Origin: Paracoccus wurundjeri
GTDB taxonomy: Bacteria; Pseudomonadota; Alphaproteobacteria; Rhodobacterales; Rhodobacteraceae
Direction: 5' to 3'
Assembly (NCBI RefSeq): GCF_030678915.1
Contig: NZ_JAUUTZ010000027.1
Coordinates: 1 to 57,408, forward strand
DNA: 57,408 nucleotides
Part shown: positions 8,383-16,194 of the stretch, piece by piece
Numbering within the stretch: the first letter of the stretch is position 1
Layout of the letters: each line of letters opens with the position of its first letter
Translations under genes and position numbers: made by a program
The notes under the pieces: model-generated
What the model was told of the DNA's origin: nothing
Databases searched by the model: none
The model's input: only the letters and a program-made list of their open reading frames with translations

Positions 8383-8895
8383 TCAATGAACCGCCTGATC
8401 CGGCGATGGACCTCTTTCGAGAAATGTGGATAGGGCGATGTAACTGCGCACTGAGCGGACGCCTTCGAGGCTCTGGATCTCCATCAGGAAGTTTTCCAGC
8501 GATTCGGTATCGACCGCCCGCACTTTCACCAGAACGCAGCCGTCCCCCGCGACAGTGTGGAGTTCTTCGACTTCGGGCCTGTCGGCGAAGGTCAGTAATT
8601 CGCGCGTGGCCTTGTAGCTGCTGGTGTCGACCACGAGGAAGGTCAGAAGCGTGCGGCCCAGCTTGCAGCCGTCCAGAATGGCAACGGTGCCCTTGATGAC
8701 TCCGTCGCGTTTCAGGCGCTTTACCCGGTCATGCACGGCGGGCGCGGAAAGATTCACGATCTTGCTGAGTTCTGCGTAGCTGCGCGAGGCATCCTTGGCC
8801 AGCGCGCCTAATATCCTTCGGTCGATTGCGTCAAGTTCAGCCGGATGGTGGCGTGTCTGCCGAACCACATCTGTTTCTTTCTTCAAAGCCGACAT
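8383..8895 (-). CDS. Lrp/AsnC family transcriptional regulator
   Basis: The 170-residue regulator has an N-terminal helix-turn-helix (LDAIDRRILGALAKDASRSY, then VNLSAPAVHDRVKRLKRDGVI) and a C-terminal RAM/AsnC ligand domain with VKVRAVDTESLENFLMEIQSLEGVRSVRSYIAL. The frame opens at ATG 8919, but ATG 8895 is preferred: a GGAG lies 11 bases upstream, and relatives have only short leaders before the first helix. It is divergent from the MFS transporter gene. Regulators in this arrangement usually control the adjacent transporter and themselves in response to an amino acid or similar effector, but the effector is not predictable. Confidence 0.88.
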   Translation of the reverse strand: MSALKKETDVVRQTRHHPAELDAIDRRILGALAKDASRSYAELSKIVNLSAPAVHDRVKRLKRDGVIKGTVAILDGCKLGRTLLTFLVVDTSSYKATRELLTFADRPEVEELHTVAGDGCVLVKVRAVDTESLENFLMEIQSLEGVRSVRSYIALSTFLERGPSPDQAVH

Positions 8896-8908
8896 CTTGG
8901 GTTTATCT

Positions 8909-8954
8909 CCGAACATCATGTCTTATTTGAGCAGTTTAACCGAACATTGTTCGG
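8909..8954. promoter_or_regulatory. Probable operator of the Lrp-MFS divergent promoter
   Basis: The perfect dyad CCGAACA-T-TGTTCGG lies at 8940-8954, 30 bases before the MFS start. The half-site CCGAACAT is repeated at 8909-8916, exactly 31 bp away, about three helical turns. This spacing on one DNA face is what an oligomeric Lrp-type regulator would use. The half-site lies just upstream of the preferred regulator start codon. Binding by the adjacent regulator is an inference. Confidence 0.55.
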
Positions 8955-8984
8955 GTTGAAACATCGCAGACGGAGACCTCCCCC

Positions 8985-10157
8985 ATGCCAGTCGCACTGT
9001 TCGCGCTGGCGATCGGCGCATTCGGTATCGGCCTGACCGAATTCGTCATCGCCGGCATCCTGCCGCAGATCGCCAGGGATTTCGGCGTTGACATCCCCGC
9101 CGCCGGGCTGATGGCCACCACTTATGCCTTGGGCGTGTTTGTGGGCGCGCCGATCCTGACCATTCTGGGCGCGAAAGTCCCGCGCAAGACCATGCTGATC
9201 GGCCTTGCCGTCATCTTCACTCTGGGCAATGCGCTGACCGCCCTCGCGCCCTCGCTGCCCATCGCGCTGGCCGGCCGCATCCTGACGGCGTTCAACCATG
9301 GCACCTTCTTCGGCATCGGCTCGATCATCGCCGCCTCGCTGGTGGCGAAGGACCGGCAGGCAAGCGCCATCGCCTTCATGTTCTCGGGGCTGACCATGGC
9401 GAACCTGATCGGCGTGCCTGCCGGAACCTGGCTTGCACAGGTCTATGACTGGCGGCTGGTGTTCTGGCTGATCGCCGGGATCGGCCTTGTCACTGCGCTG
9501 AGCGTCGCGCTGCTGGTGCCCCGGGTCGAGGCGGGCAAGGCTATTGCGCTGAAGGCCGAACTGCGCGCCTTCATGGACCCGCAGGTACTGCTGGCCATGG
9601 GCATCACGATCTTCGGCCCTGCCGCGTTCTTTACCTCTATCACCTATATCGCGCCGATGATGGTCGAGGAGACGGGCCTTTCGGAAGCAGGTGTCGCGCG
9701 GATCATGGTTCTGTTCGGTCTCGGGCTGGTTGTCGGCAACTGGATCGGCGGTCGCTTTGCCGATCGTTCGCTGTTCGGGACGTTATTCGTGACGCTTACG
9801 GCACAGGCTGCGGTGCTGTTGGTTTTCTGGCTCGGTGTCAGCAGTGCTGCTGTGGCGTCGGCTTCGGTGTTTTTGATGGCGGCCTTCGGCTTTGCCACCG
9901 TGTCACCCATCCAGAAACTGGTTATGGATCGTGCGAGCCACGCGGGCGCGCCCACCATGGCCGCATCGGTGAATATCGGCATGTTCAACCTCGGGAATGC
10001 GATCGGGGCTTGGGCAGGAGGCGCGACCATCGCGGCCGGGTTCGGCCTGGCCTCCCCGAACTGGGCGGGCGCAATCCTGTCGCTCGTGGCCCTTGGACTG
10101 GCCGTCGCCGCTTGGCTAAGCGCCGGTCGAGAATATTCTGCAGTCCCGGCAGAGTGA
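8985..10157 (+). CDS. MFS transporter, AraJ/YdhP-type exporter
   Basis: This 390-residue major facilitator protein has twelve predicted membrane spans and the loop motif GAKVPRKTM between spans 2 and 3. The N-terminus (LFALAIGAFGIGLTEFVIAGILPQIA) and the segment HGTFFGIGSIIAASLVAKDR are typical of the DHA1 AraJ/YdhP/Cmr-like group of exporters for sugars, purines or drugs. A GGAG site lies about 11 bases before the ATG. It is divergent from an Lrp-family regulator with a palindrome between them, so expression is probably effector-controlled. The substrate is unknown. Confidence 0.88.
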   Translation: MPVALFALAIGAFGIGLTEFVIAGILPQIARDFGVDIPAAGLMATTYALGVFVGAPILTILGAKVPRKTMLIGLAVIFTLGNALTALAPSLPIALAGRILTAFNHGTFFGIGSIIAASLVAKDRQASAIAFMFSGLTMANLIGVPAGTWLAQVYDWRLVFWLIAGIGLVTALSVALLVPRVEAGKAIALKAELRAFMDPQVLLAMGITIFGPAAFFTSITYIAPMMVEETGLSEAGVARIMVLFGLGLVVGNWIGGRFADRSLFGTLFVTLTAQAAVLLVFWLGVSSAAVASASVFLMAAFGFATVSPIQKLVMDRASHAGAPTMAASVNIGMFNLGNAIGAWAGGATIAAGFGLASPNWAGAILSLVALGLAVAAWLSAGREYSAVPAE

Positions 10158-10360
10158 GCCTCTACCAGAAAGTCCGGTTGATCAGGATTGGGACCGAGGC
10201 CCACGCATCCGGCTAAGCATTCGATCAATCTCGAAGCAGCCGGCCCGTTGCTGCCGGTTGAGCTCGATCGATGCTGCGTGGCGGCATTCCCGAAAGCTGC
10301 CGCTTGACCGGGACCGAAGCGAAATGTGGGGCATCGTGGCAGCGATGCGGGACTTAGCGG

Positions 10361-11944
10361 TCATTCCCCAAGGTGAATTGCTCTGTCCGGCGCGAGCGAT
10401 TCAAGGAATGCTCTGTCGTGGCTGATGACCATCACCGCTCCATCATAAGCTGCCAGCGCGGCCTCCAATCCGGTTATCCCGTCCAGATCGAGATGGTTGG
10501 TTGGTTCGTCGAGGATCAGCAACATCGGCGGCGGCATGGCCCCAAGGGCACAGGCCAGCCCGGCGCGCAGGTGCTCGCCTCCGCTCAGTTCACCCGCGCA
10601 ACGCAACGCATCCGCCGCACGGAAACCAAACCGGGCCAGCGCGGCATGGGCCATATGCGTATCCGCCACCGGATTCAGGTGCAGGAAATTGTCGCGCAAG
10701 GTATGGGCGGGGGTGAGCAATCCGACATGCTGATCCAGCAGCGCGAACGGCACCATTAGCTCCACCCGCCCACACTGCGGTATGATCTGCCCGGTGATGA
10801 GTTTCAGAAGCGTGGTCTTGCCGCTGCCGTTCGGCCCGGCAATAACGATACGTTCGGGGCCGGTGACCGTCAGCGACAGATCGCGGATAACGGGGCGGTC
10901 GGGATCATATCCGCCGCTCACGCCCCCCAGCCTCAGAACCGTCTTGCCGGGAGCAAGGCCGGTCGAGGGAATGTCCATGCGCAGTGGTTGCAAGACTTCA
11001 ATCTTCGCCCGCGCTGCGGCCATTGCCTCATCGGCCACCTCGCGTCGGGCGTCACGCAAACGCGCGCCCGCCCCGCCCGAGGCCTCTGCCCGGCCCCTTG
11101 CAGCGTCCATCAGAATTTTTGGCTGATCGCCCTTTGCCCGCGCCCGGCGCCCGGCACTATCCTTGCGCGCCTTGCGCTCGGACGCCTGCTGCGCACGAAG
11201 CGCAGTATCTGAGACAGTTTTTTCCGCATGGGCAAGGTCACGGGCCGCCGCATCCAGCTCTGTGTCTTTACGCTGGCGGAAGGCACTGAAATTTCCGCCA
11301 TATCGGCTCGCACCGAGCGATGTCAGCTCGACGATGGCGTCCATTTCCTCCAGAAGCTCACGATCATGGCTGACGATGATCGCCCCGCCTGTCCAACGCC
11401 GGATGAGGTCGATCACCGCCTCGCGCCCGTCACGGTCGAGATTGTTCGTGGGCTCGTCCAGCAACAGGAAATCCGGCTCCGCAAGGATTACTGAGGCAAG
11501 GGCGGCACGACTACGCTGTCCGCCTGAGAGTGTCGCAAGCAGTGTACGCGACTCGATGGACAGGCCACAGCGCAAAAGCGCGGCCTCGACCCGCGTGGGC
11601 AATGTCCAGTCCGCATCGGCCAGTTCATCGGTCTGAGCCAGCCCCGCCTCGGCCCGGTCCAGCAAATCAAGGGCGGACCGAACACCGAACAGGTCGGCGA
11701 TCGTGTCGTCAGGATGACCCATCACATCCTGACGCATCATCGCCATGGCACCAGAAATCTGCACCTGACCTGAGGCGGGTTGTAGATCGCCGGAAATCAG
11801 GCTCAGAAGCGTGCTTTTGCCGGAGCCATTGCGGCCAAGGATGCCGGTCCGTTCGGGACCGAAGCTCAGGTTGAGGTCCTTGAAAAGCGGTGTGCCGTCA
11901 GGCGTGGACCACGACAGGTTGGAGAGGGAAACGAATACAGGCAT
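10361..11944 (-). CDS. ABC-F family ATP-binding protein
   Basis: The 527-residue protein has two ABC domains and no membrane segment. The first has Walker A GRNGSGKST, signature LSGGQRSRAAL and Walker B LLLDEPTNNLD; the second has GPNGSGKTT, LSGGEHLRAGLA and LILDEPTNHLD. Between them lies a charged, helical linker (roughly residues 225-310) rich in Ala, Arg and Lys, as in the P-site tRNA interaction motif of ABC-F proteins. Such proteins act on the ribosome as translation factors or in antibiotic protection, and are not transporters. It is convergent with the MFS gene and stands alone. Which ABC-F subfamily it belongs to cannot be decided by eye. Confidence 0.9.
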   Translation of the reverse strand: MPVFVSLSNLSWSTPDGTPLFKDLNLSFGPERTGILGRNGSGKSTLLSLISGDLQPASGQVQISGAMAMMRQDVMGHPDDTIADLFGVRSALDLLDRAEAGLAQTDELADADWTLPTRVEAALLRCGLSIESRTLLATLSGGQRSRAALASVILAEPDFLLLDEPTNNLDRDGREAVIDLIRRWTGGAIIVSHDRELLEEMDAIVELTSLGASRYGGNFSAFRQRKDTELDAAARDLAHAEKTVSDTALRAQQASERKARKDSAGRRARAKGDQPKILMDAARGRAEASGGAGARLRDARREVADEAMAAARAKIEVLQPLRMDIPSTGLAPGKTVLRLGGVSGGYDPDRPVIRDLSLTVTGPERIVIAGPNGSGKTTLLKLITGQIIPQCGRVELMVPFALLDQHVGLLTPAHTLRDNFLHLNPVADTHMAHAALARFGFRAADALRCAGELSGGEHLRAGLACALGAMPPPMLLILDEPTNHLDLDGITGLEAALAAYDGAVMVISHDRAFLESLAPDRAIHLGE

Positions 11945-12098
11945 GGATCTGGACTTCTCGCAGCAAAATCGAGGGGGTAAAGGCGGCGAGGTTCAGATCC
12001 ATAGCTATAGTTTCTCTGTTAGGATGACTTGAAGGTAGTAGTCGTTCGACAATTTTGCAACCCAGAGCCGGCCGGCAGCTTTGCGGCGCGCGCATTGA

Positions 12099-12221
12099 AT
12101 CAACCTTCCTGACGCAGTGATCCGGGCCGCGGCGCAAACCTCCGGTCGCCTGTTTGTGACCCGCAATACCAAAGATTTTCCACCTGATGATCCGGGGATA
12201 CGCGAACCCTGCACTCTGTAG
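12099..12221 (+). pseudogene. vapC (PIN-domain toxin) C-terminal remnant
   Basis: A short open frame encodes a PIN-domain C-terminus: LPDAVIRAAAQ with the catalytic acidic residue of the DAxIAAxA motif, then LFVTRNTKDFPPDDPGIR and a PxTL end, closely resembling the last 40 residues of VapC ribonuclease toxins. An in-frame TGA at 12096 precedes it, and the same frame further upstream (AALRRAH) still fits a VapC. The N-terminal half with the first catalytic aspartates, and any vapB antitoxin, are missing. The fragment lies just upstream of the ABC-F gene and beside a transposase remnant, so it appears to be a dead toxin-antitoxin locus. Confidence 0.6.
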
Positions 12222-12387
12222 AGAATGCGCCAGGCCGAATGACAGGAGAATGCCATGACCCGCACCGCCTTCTACGCCTGCTATGTCGTCATCGAAGCCG
12301 GCCGGGGTGATGCGACGAACCTCGGCATCGGAGCGCGGTGCGTGCCCCGCCATCCCCTTCACTTCCTCGCTCAGTCGCAGCCCGATG

Positions 12388-12621
12388 CTAATGTGCCGTT
12401 GAGGGCGCCGCAGGTGTAGACGGAGGTGTTAAAGGCCCCATCGTTCCCCGTCGCCAATTGACCTTGTGCCACGCCGCTGCCTCCGGCATCCCCTTGGCCG
12501 ATATCGACTTAACATCGGGAATGGCGTTTTTGCGCGGACGGCCTCTTCCGGTGGCCAAGGCGATCATCGCGACATCGGTAGGGTAGACCTTCTGCCTGAA
12601 ACGGCTTTTCCTTATGCGTCT
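12388..12621 (-). pseudogene. IS701-like transposase remnant
   Basis: On the minus strand, the frame reading down from about 12621 encodes QKVYPTDVAMIALATGRGRP followed by RKNAIPDVKSISAKGMPEAA and AWHKVNWRRGTMGPLT. This is the central part of a DDE transposase of the IS701 type, whose members share GRGRPxK and W-x-x-V-x-W-R-x-G-T-x-G-x-L. After GPL the similarity stops (the frame drifts to TPPSTP and ends at 12388). The N-terminus, the DDE residues and the C-terminus are missing or frameshifted. Fainter similarity may continue in another frame towards 12260. Confidence 0.55.
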
Positions 12622-12819
12622 GCTCCTTCACGGTTGAGCAGGCTGTACATCAGACTGACGGAACACGCGGGGCGGGTCAGGGCGAAGAACCGATTTTTGT
12701 GCTGAAGCCGACTTAGGCCCAGCCATACGGCATCGCCTACGCGGTGGCCTCCCTCTGGATGGGCGCACTGTGCGATCATCCACAGCATCAGTTCAGGCAG
12801 ACATTGCAGACCGGAATTT
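12622..12819. other. Remaining part of a gene-poor, decayed stretch
   Basis: Together with the vapC and transposase remnants this makes about 875 bases between the ABC-F start and the next gene without an intact gene. Nothing else recognisable is seen here. A short plus-strand frame ends just before 12830 but has no start signal or family likeness. Confidence 0.35.
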
Positions 12820-13155
12820 TCAGGCCTTGAGGTGCAAAGTCACCAGAACCGTTGTCGCGGCGCCGTCGGGCATTTGGGTCCGAAGGCGAAGCCAATTGCC
12901 GAAATGAGTTATGCGCGCCACCGCAAGCCCATCCTTTTCGGCGGGCATCGTCAGTGTGCTGCCTTCGGGGAGCCAGCGCATGCCGTCCGGGGAAATTTCT
13001 ATGACCGCCTCTGGCTGTCTCCCGACGGGGGTCTTGAGGGCGCGGACGAACAGCACCGCTTCGCGGGCCCAGCCTGCCTCATAGGGTTCGGTGGCCGCTT
13101 CGCCGGTCCAGGTTTCGTTACGTGCGAGGATGGCTGTTATATTTTCTGGCAGCAT
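12820..13155 (-). CDS. Conserved hypothetical protein (sugar-locus partner)
   Basis: I do not recognise this 111-residue protein. It starts MLPENITAILARNETWTGEA at ATG 13155, which overlaps the stop of the upstream gene (TGATG), so the pair is translationally coupled. It is soluble, without signal peptide or membrane segment, and is rich in short strand-forming stretches (AVLFVRALKTPVG, AVIEISPDGMRWLPEGS, GNWLRLRTQMP, TVLVTLHLKA), which suggests a small all-beta fold. It is the third gene of a minus-strand operon led by an enolase-superfamily dehydratase and divergent from a sugar ABC importer operon, so a role in handling the same carbohydrate is likely. Confidence 0.65.
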   Translation of the reverse strand: MLPENITAILARNETWTGEAATEPYEAGWAREAVLFVRALKTPVGRQPEAVIEISPDGMRWLPEGSTLTMPAEKDGLAVARITHFGNWLRLRTQMPDGAATTVLVTLHLKA

Positions 13156-14084
13156 CAGAAATCCCCCGAAATGCAGACTGAATCGACATAGAGAAAAGCG
13201 CGCTTGGCGACATCCGTTTCGGCGAAAAAGCAGAAATTCAGCATGCACCACAGGTTCTTCATGGCGGGAATGCGCATTGGCTCGAAACCCGAGATGTCGA
13301 ATTCACGGTCATTGCAGCGAAAGCTTGTCGCCCGCATGTCGGCAAGGTCGAAGTCGAAGCGGATGTAGTTCCAGTTCACCTTGGTCGCGATCTCATTGTA
13401 GCACAGGCGTTGATCGCCGTTCGGCAGGTCCTCCCATCCGTCTGGCGCAAGATGGTAATGTGTCGCCGTCTTGTCGGTGTCACCCAGCTTGCGCATCTCC
13501 GAGAGTTGCGACTTGAACTGCCATTTCTGCACATGCTTGCCGTTTCCGGCGTTTAGAAAGCGCATATGCGGCATGACACGTTCGACCCCGTGATCGCGGT
13601 CGCCGCCCTGAAGGTCAAACAGAAAACCGAAGGAGCGCACGTCGGTATCGCCCAGCTTCAGCTCTGTTGCTTCGGGTTTGAAGGTGACATAGGCTTCGAA
13701 ACGGATCGGCCCGCGTTCGCGCATGGCCAGTCGCTTGATTGCTACGTTCTGCGCGCCGGGGCGGGGACGGGTGGCGATCTTCAGGGCATAGGAACTGTCG
13801 ACTCCGCCATGCGAGCCCGCATCCCAATGACCCAGTGTCGAAAGCATCGCAGAAGTGTGCTGCGCATAGCCCGGAAGCATGCTATCCAATGTGTCCTCGT
13901 AGTTGCCGACCAGCTGCGACCAGCCACAATGACCCCGTGAGAAATCGTCATGGCTGATGATCCGCCGCAACGGTTCGAACCGGCTGAGTTCCGGATTGGA
14001 AAGGCGCATTGCCCTAAGCAGGGTTGCTTCGAGATCGTCGGTTGGCGGGGCGTTCAGCATATGCGTCTCCATGAGGTCTGTCAT
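13155..14084 (-). CDS. Conserved protein of unknown function in sugar-acid operon
   Basis: The 309-residue protein starts at ATG 14084, whose ATGA overlaps the stop of the dehydratase gene; the frame is open much further upstream, but there it is only a shadow of that gene. Features include RRIISHDDFSRGHCGWSQL, HWDAGSHGGVDSSYALKI, FEAYVTFKPEATELKLGDTD, FGFLFDLQGGDR and FDFDLADMRATSFRCNDRE. The alternation of aromatic strands and DLQGGDRD-like turns resembles a jelly-roll or lectin-like domain, but I cannot name the family. No signal peptide is present. Coupling to the dehydratase and to the small protein downstream suggests all three act on one carbohydrate. Confidence 0.7.
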   Translation of the reverse strand: MTDLMETHMLNAPPTDDLEATLLRAMRLSNPELSRFEPLRRIISHDDFSRGHCGWSQLVGNYEDTLDSMLPGYAQHTSAMLSTLGHWDAGSHGGVDSSYALKIATRPRPGAQNVAIKRLAMRERGPIRFEAYVTFKPEATELKLGDTDVRSFGFLFDLQGGDRDHGVERVMPHMRFLNAGNGKHVQKWQFKSQLSEMRKLGDTDKTATHYHLAPDGWEDLPNGDQRLCYNEIATKVNWNYIRFDFDLADMRATSFRCNDREFDISGFEPMRIPAMKNLWCMLNFCFFAETDVAKRAFLYVDSVCISGDF

Positions 14085-15220
14085 TCGGGACTGCGCAGGC
14101 GGGCGACCGCGTCCCAGTTTATTTCGAGCCCCAGGCCCGGGGCCTGCGGCACGTCGAGCGTGCCGTCCCTTTGCCGTATGCAGCCGGGGGCGAGATCGGC
14201 GAGTTCGGTCTTGAACGGGCTGCGGTCGCCTTCGCATTCCATGATACGAAAGCCGGGCATGGCGGCGGAAAGATGTACCGAAGCGGTTTCGCATATGATG
14301 CCGGACATGCCGATATGCGGTGCGTAACCAATGTCGAATGCCTGTGCGAGTTCGGCCATTCTCCGGGTCTCGGTGATGCCTCCGGCGCGGGCAACGTCGG
14401 GCTGAAGGATGGAGAGCGTGCGGTTCATGACCAGCCGTTTCGCCTGATCGACCGTGAAGTTGCTTTCTCCGGCGGCGAGCGGCACATCGCAGCGGCGGCG
14501 CAATTCCTCGTAGCCTTGCTCGTTCTCGGGGGCCAGTGGCTCTTCGAACCAGACGTAACCGCAATCCGCGAGAGCGTGGCCGACCTGAATCGCCTCGTCG
14601 AGGTTATATGCCCAATTCGCATCGACGCAGAGGGCGATATCGTCGCCGGCTCGCTGTCGCATAAGTTCGATCCGGCGGCAGGCATCCCTGACCGGGCGGG
14701 CCATCTTGACCTTGATCTGCCGGAAGCCCTGCGCGATGAGCGCGTCGAGCTCCTCTTTCATTTTCGAATCTTCGCGCCAGTTAACGGCGGCGGCGTATAT
14801 ATCGATGCGTTCGCGCCCAACTCCGCCCAGCAATGCGTGGATAGGCAGCCCTGCGATCTTGCCCAGGATGTCCCAAAGCGCGATATCGATTCCCGAAATC
14901 GCCTCGATCAGCATACCGCCGGCGCGCCCCGACAGGGCCCGGCGCATCGTTGCCCAATGTGCGGCGATATTCTGCACCGGCTGCCCCAGAAGGCGGGGTT
15001 TCAGCGACGTCTCTATCAGTTCGGCATAGGCGCGCGGCGCGAAGCGGGCCAACGTTTCGCCGACACCGGTGATACCTGCGTCGGTGCGTATTTCGACCAG
15101 CACGATCGACACTTCGGAATAGCTGCCCCACGAGGTGATGGTCGGCTGCGGCAGCCGCTGTGTCAGGGGGTGGGCAATCACGTCGGTGATGCGGATTCCC
15201 GATTGGCTGCCGGTCGTCAT
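14081..15220 (-). CDS. Mandelate racemase/muconate lactonizing enzyme family sugar-acid dehydratase
   Basis: This 379-residue enolase-superfamily enzyme carries all expected catalytic and metal positions: Lys170-x-Lys172 (KVK), Asp200 (VDANW), Glu226 (WFEEPLAP), Glu252 (AAGESN), Asp275 (LQPDV) and His302 (APHIG). The combination with His at the end of strand 7 fits the mandelate-racemase subgroup, which includes many aldonate dehydratases. The reaction expected here is loss of water from an aldonate to a 2-keto-3-deoxy acid. It is the first gene of a three-gene minus-strand operon, divergent from the GntR-led importer operon, and the 215-bp gap between them holds a palindrome. The exact acid is not predictable. 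Confidence 0.88.
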   Translation of the reverse strand: MTTGSQSGIRITDVIAHPLTQRLPQPTITSWGSYSEVSIVLVEIRTDAGITGVGETLARFAPRAYAELIETSLKPRLLGQPVQNIAAHWATMRRALSGRAGGMLIEAISGIDIALWDILGKIAGLPIHALLGGVGRERIDIYAAAVNWREDSKMKEELDALIAQGFRQIKVKMARPVRDACRRIELMRQRAGDDIALCVDANWAYNLDEAIQVGHALADCGYVWFEEPLAPENEQGYEELRRRCDVPLAAGESNFTVDQAKRLVMNRTLSILQPDVARAGGITETRRMAELAQAFDIGYAPHIGMSGIICETASVHLSAAMPGFRIMECEGDRSPFKTELADLAPGCIRQRDGTLDVPQAPGLGLEINWDAVARLRSPE

Positions 15221-15377
15221 CTGGCCGTCCTTCCTGCCGGATTGCCCTGAGTGTCGTGGGCCGATGGGCTGGTGGACGTCGTTGGCTTCCCGGACGGCTG
15301 CGCTGGCATGGCGTAAATCCCTGGCTCACTGAAATTGCCGATTATGTAACGTGATCTTTCTAACTAAGCAACCTATA

Positions 15378-15394
15378 AACATAGTTGCTATGTT
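15378..15394. promoter_or_regulatory. Probable FadR-type GntR operator
   Basis: AACATAG-TTG-CTATGTT is a perfect 7-bp inverted repeat with a 3-bp spacer, in the gap between the dehydratase operon and the divergent GntR operon. It starts 58 bp before the regulator ATG. The direct repeat ACTAAGC flanks it at 15364-15370 and 15397-15403. Size and symmetry fit binding by the adjacent GntR dimer and control of both operons. Confidence 0.6.
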
Positions 15395-15435
15395 GACTAA
15401 GCTGTGCTACCCAATGGCGGAGATGAGGGGACTCC

Positions 15436-16194
15436 ATGCCTGATAACGTGAGTGACAAGCCGCTTTTTTCTGCCAAGCTTTTGACCCCGCCGCGCCTTGC
15501 GGACACGGTTTCAGAGGCGATCGCGGCGGCGCTTTTCGATGGGCGCATCACGCCGGGTGACGAGCTGCCGTCAGAGGGTGAGATCGCGCGAGAGTTCGGC
15601 GTCAGCAAGCCCATCGCGCGCGAGGCGTTGCGTCAGCTTTCGGGTGTGGGCCTGATTCAGACGCAGCGTGGCAAGGTCGCTCGCGCCACGGCGATCACCG
15701 GAGAGCCGCTGGACCGCATCTATGGTTATGCTGTCCGATCGAGCCTGGCGCGGTTGCGCGAAGCCAACGAGATGCGCCATCTTTTCGAGACCGGGATCGC
15801 CCGGCTTGCGGCGGAGCGGCGCGCAGAGAAGGGCGTCGCCGAGATGCACGAGGCGGTGCGGGAAATGCGCGAGGGCGTTGGCGAACCGGAGATCTTCATC
15901 GAGGCCGATATCGCCTTTCATCTGGGCATGGCCGAAGCCACGGGCAACACGATGATCCGGATGCAGGCGGAGGGTATGCGATCGGTTCAGCGTGAAGTGT
16001 CTGAACTGTTCTCGCGCCGCTCGAACCGCAGCCCGACGGATTGGGACGCGACCGTCGTGCGGCATGAAGATCTTTTCGCCGCCATTCGCGATGGCGATGG
16101 CGCGAAGGCGGTCGAGATGATCGACAGGCATTACGAGGCCGCCGATATCGCCTCTTTCGAGGTCGCGGGTGACATGGATGGCGATGATGCCTGA
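15436..16194 (+). CDS. GntR family regulator, FadR subfamily
   Basis: The 252-residue protein has an N-terminal winged helix (LADTVSEAIAAALFDGRITPGDELPSEGEIAREFGVSKPIAREALRQL in shorter visible blocks) and a C-terminal FCD effector domain with helices containing FIEADIAFHLGMAEATGN and a late histidine in VRHEDLFAAIRDGDG, the metal/ligand positions of the FadR group. It should repress the divergent sugar-acid operons until a sugar-acid effector binds. Its stop codon overlaps the start region of the next gene (SDR), so regulator and enzyme are co-transcribed. Confidence 0.88.
   Translation: MPDNVSDKPLFSAKLLTPPRLADTVSEAIAAALFDGRITPGDELPSEGEIAREFGVSKPIAREALRQLSGVGLIQTQRGKVARATAITGEPLDRIYGYAVRSSLARLREANEMRHLFETGIARLAAERRAEKGVAEMHEAVREMREGVGEPEIFIEADIAFHLGMAEATGNTMIRMQAEGMRSVQREVSELFSRRSNRSPTDWDATVVRHEDLFAAIRDGDGAKAVEMIDRHYEAADIASFEVAGDMDGDDA

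Noticed and set aside
12255..12419. 54-codon frame starting MTRTAFYACY with a good AGGAG site
   Set aside because: It lies antisense to the possible continuation of the IS701-like remnant and resembles no protein; its high GC at third positions can come from the opposite strand.
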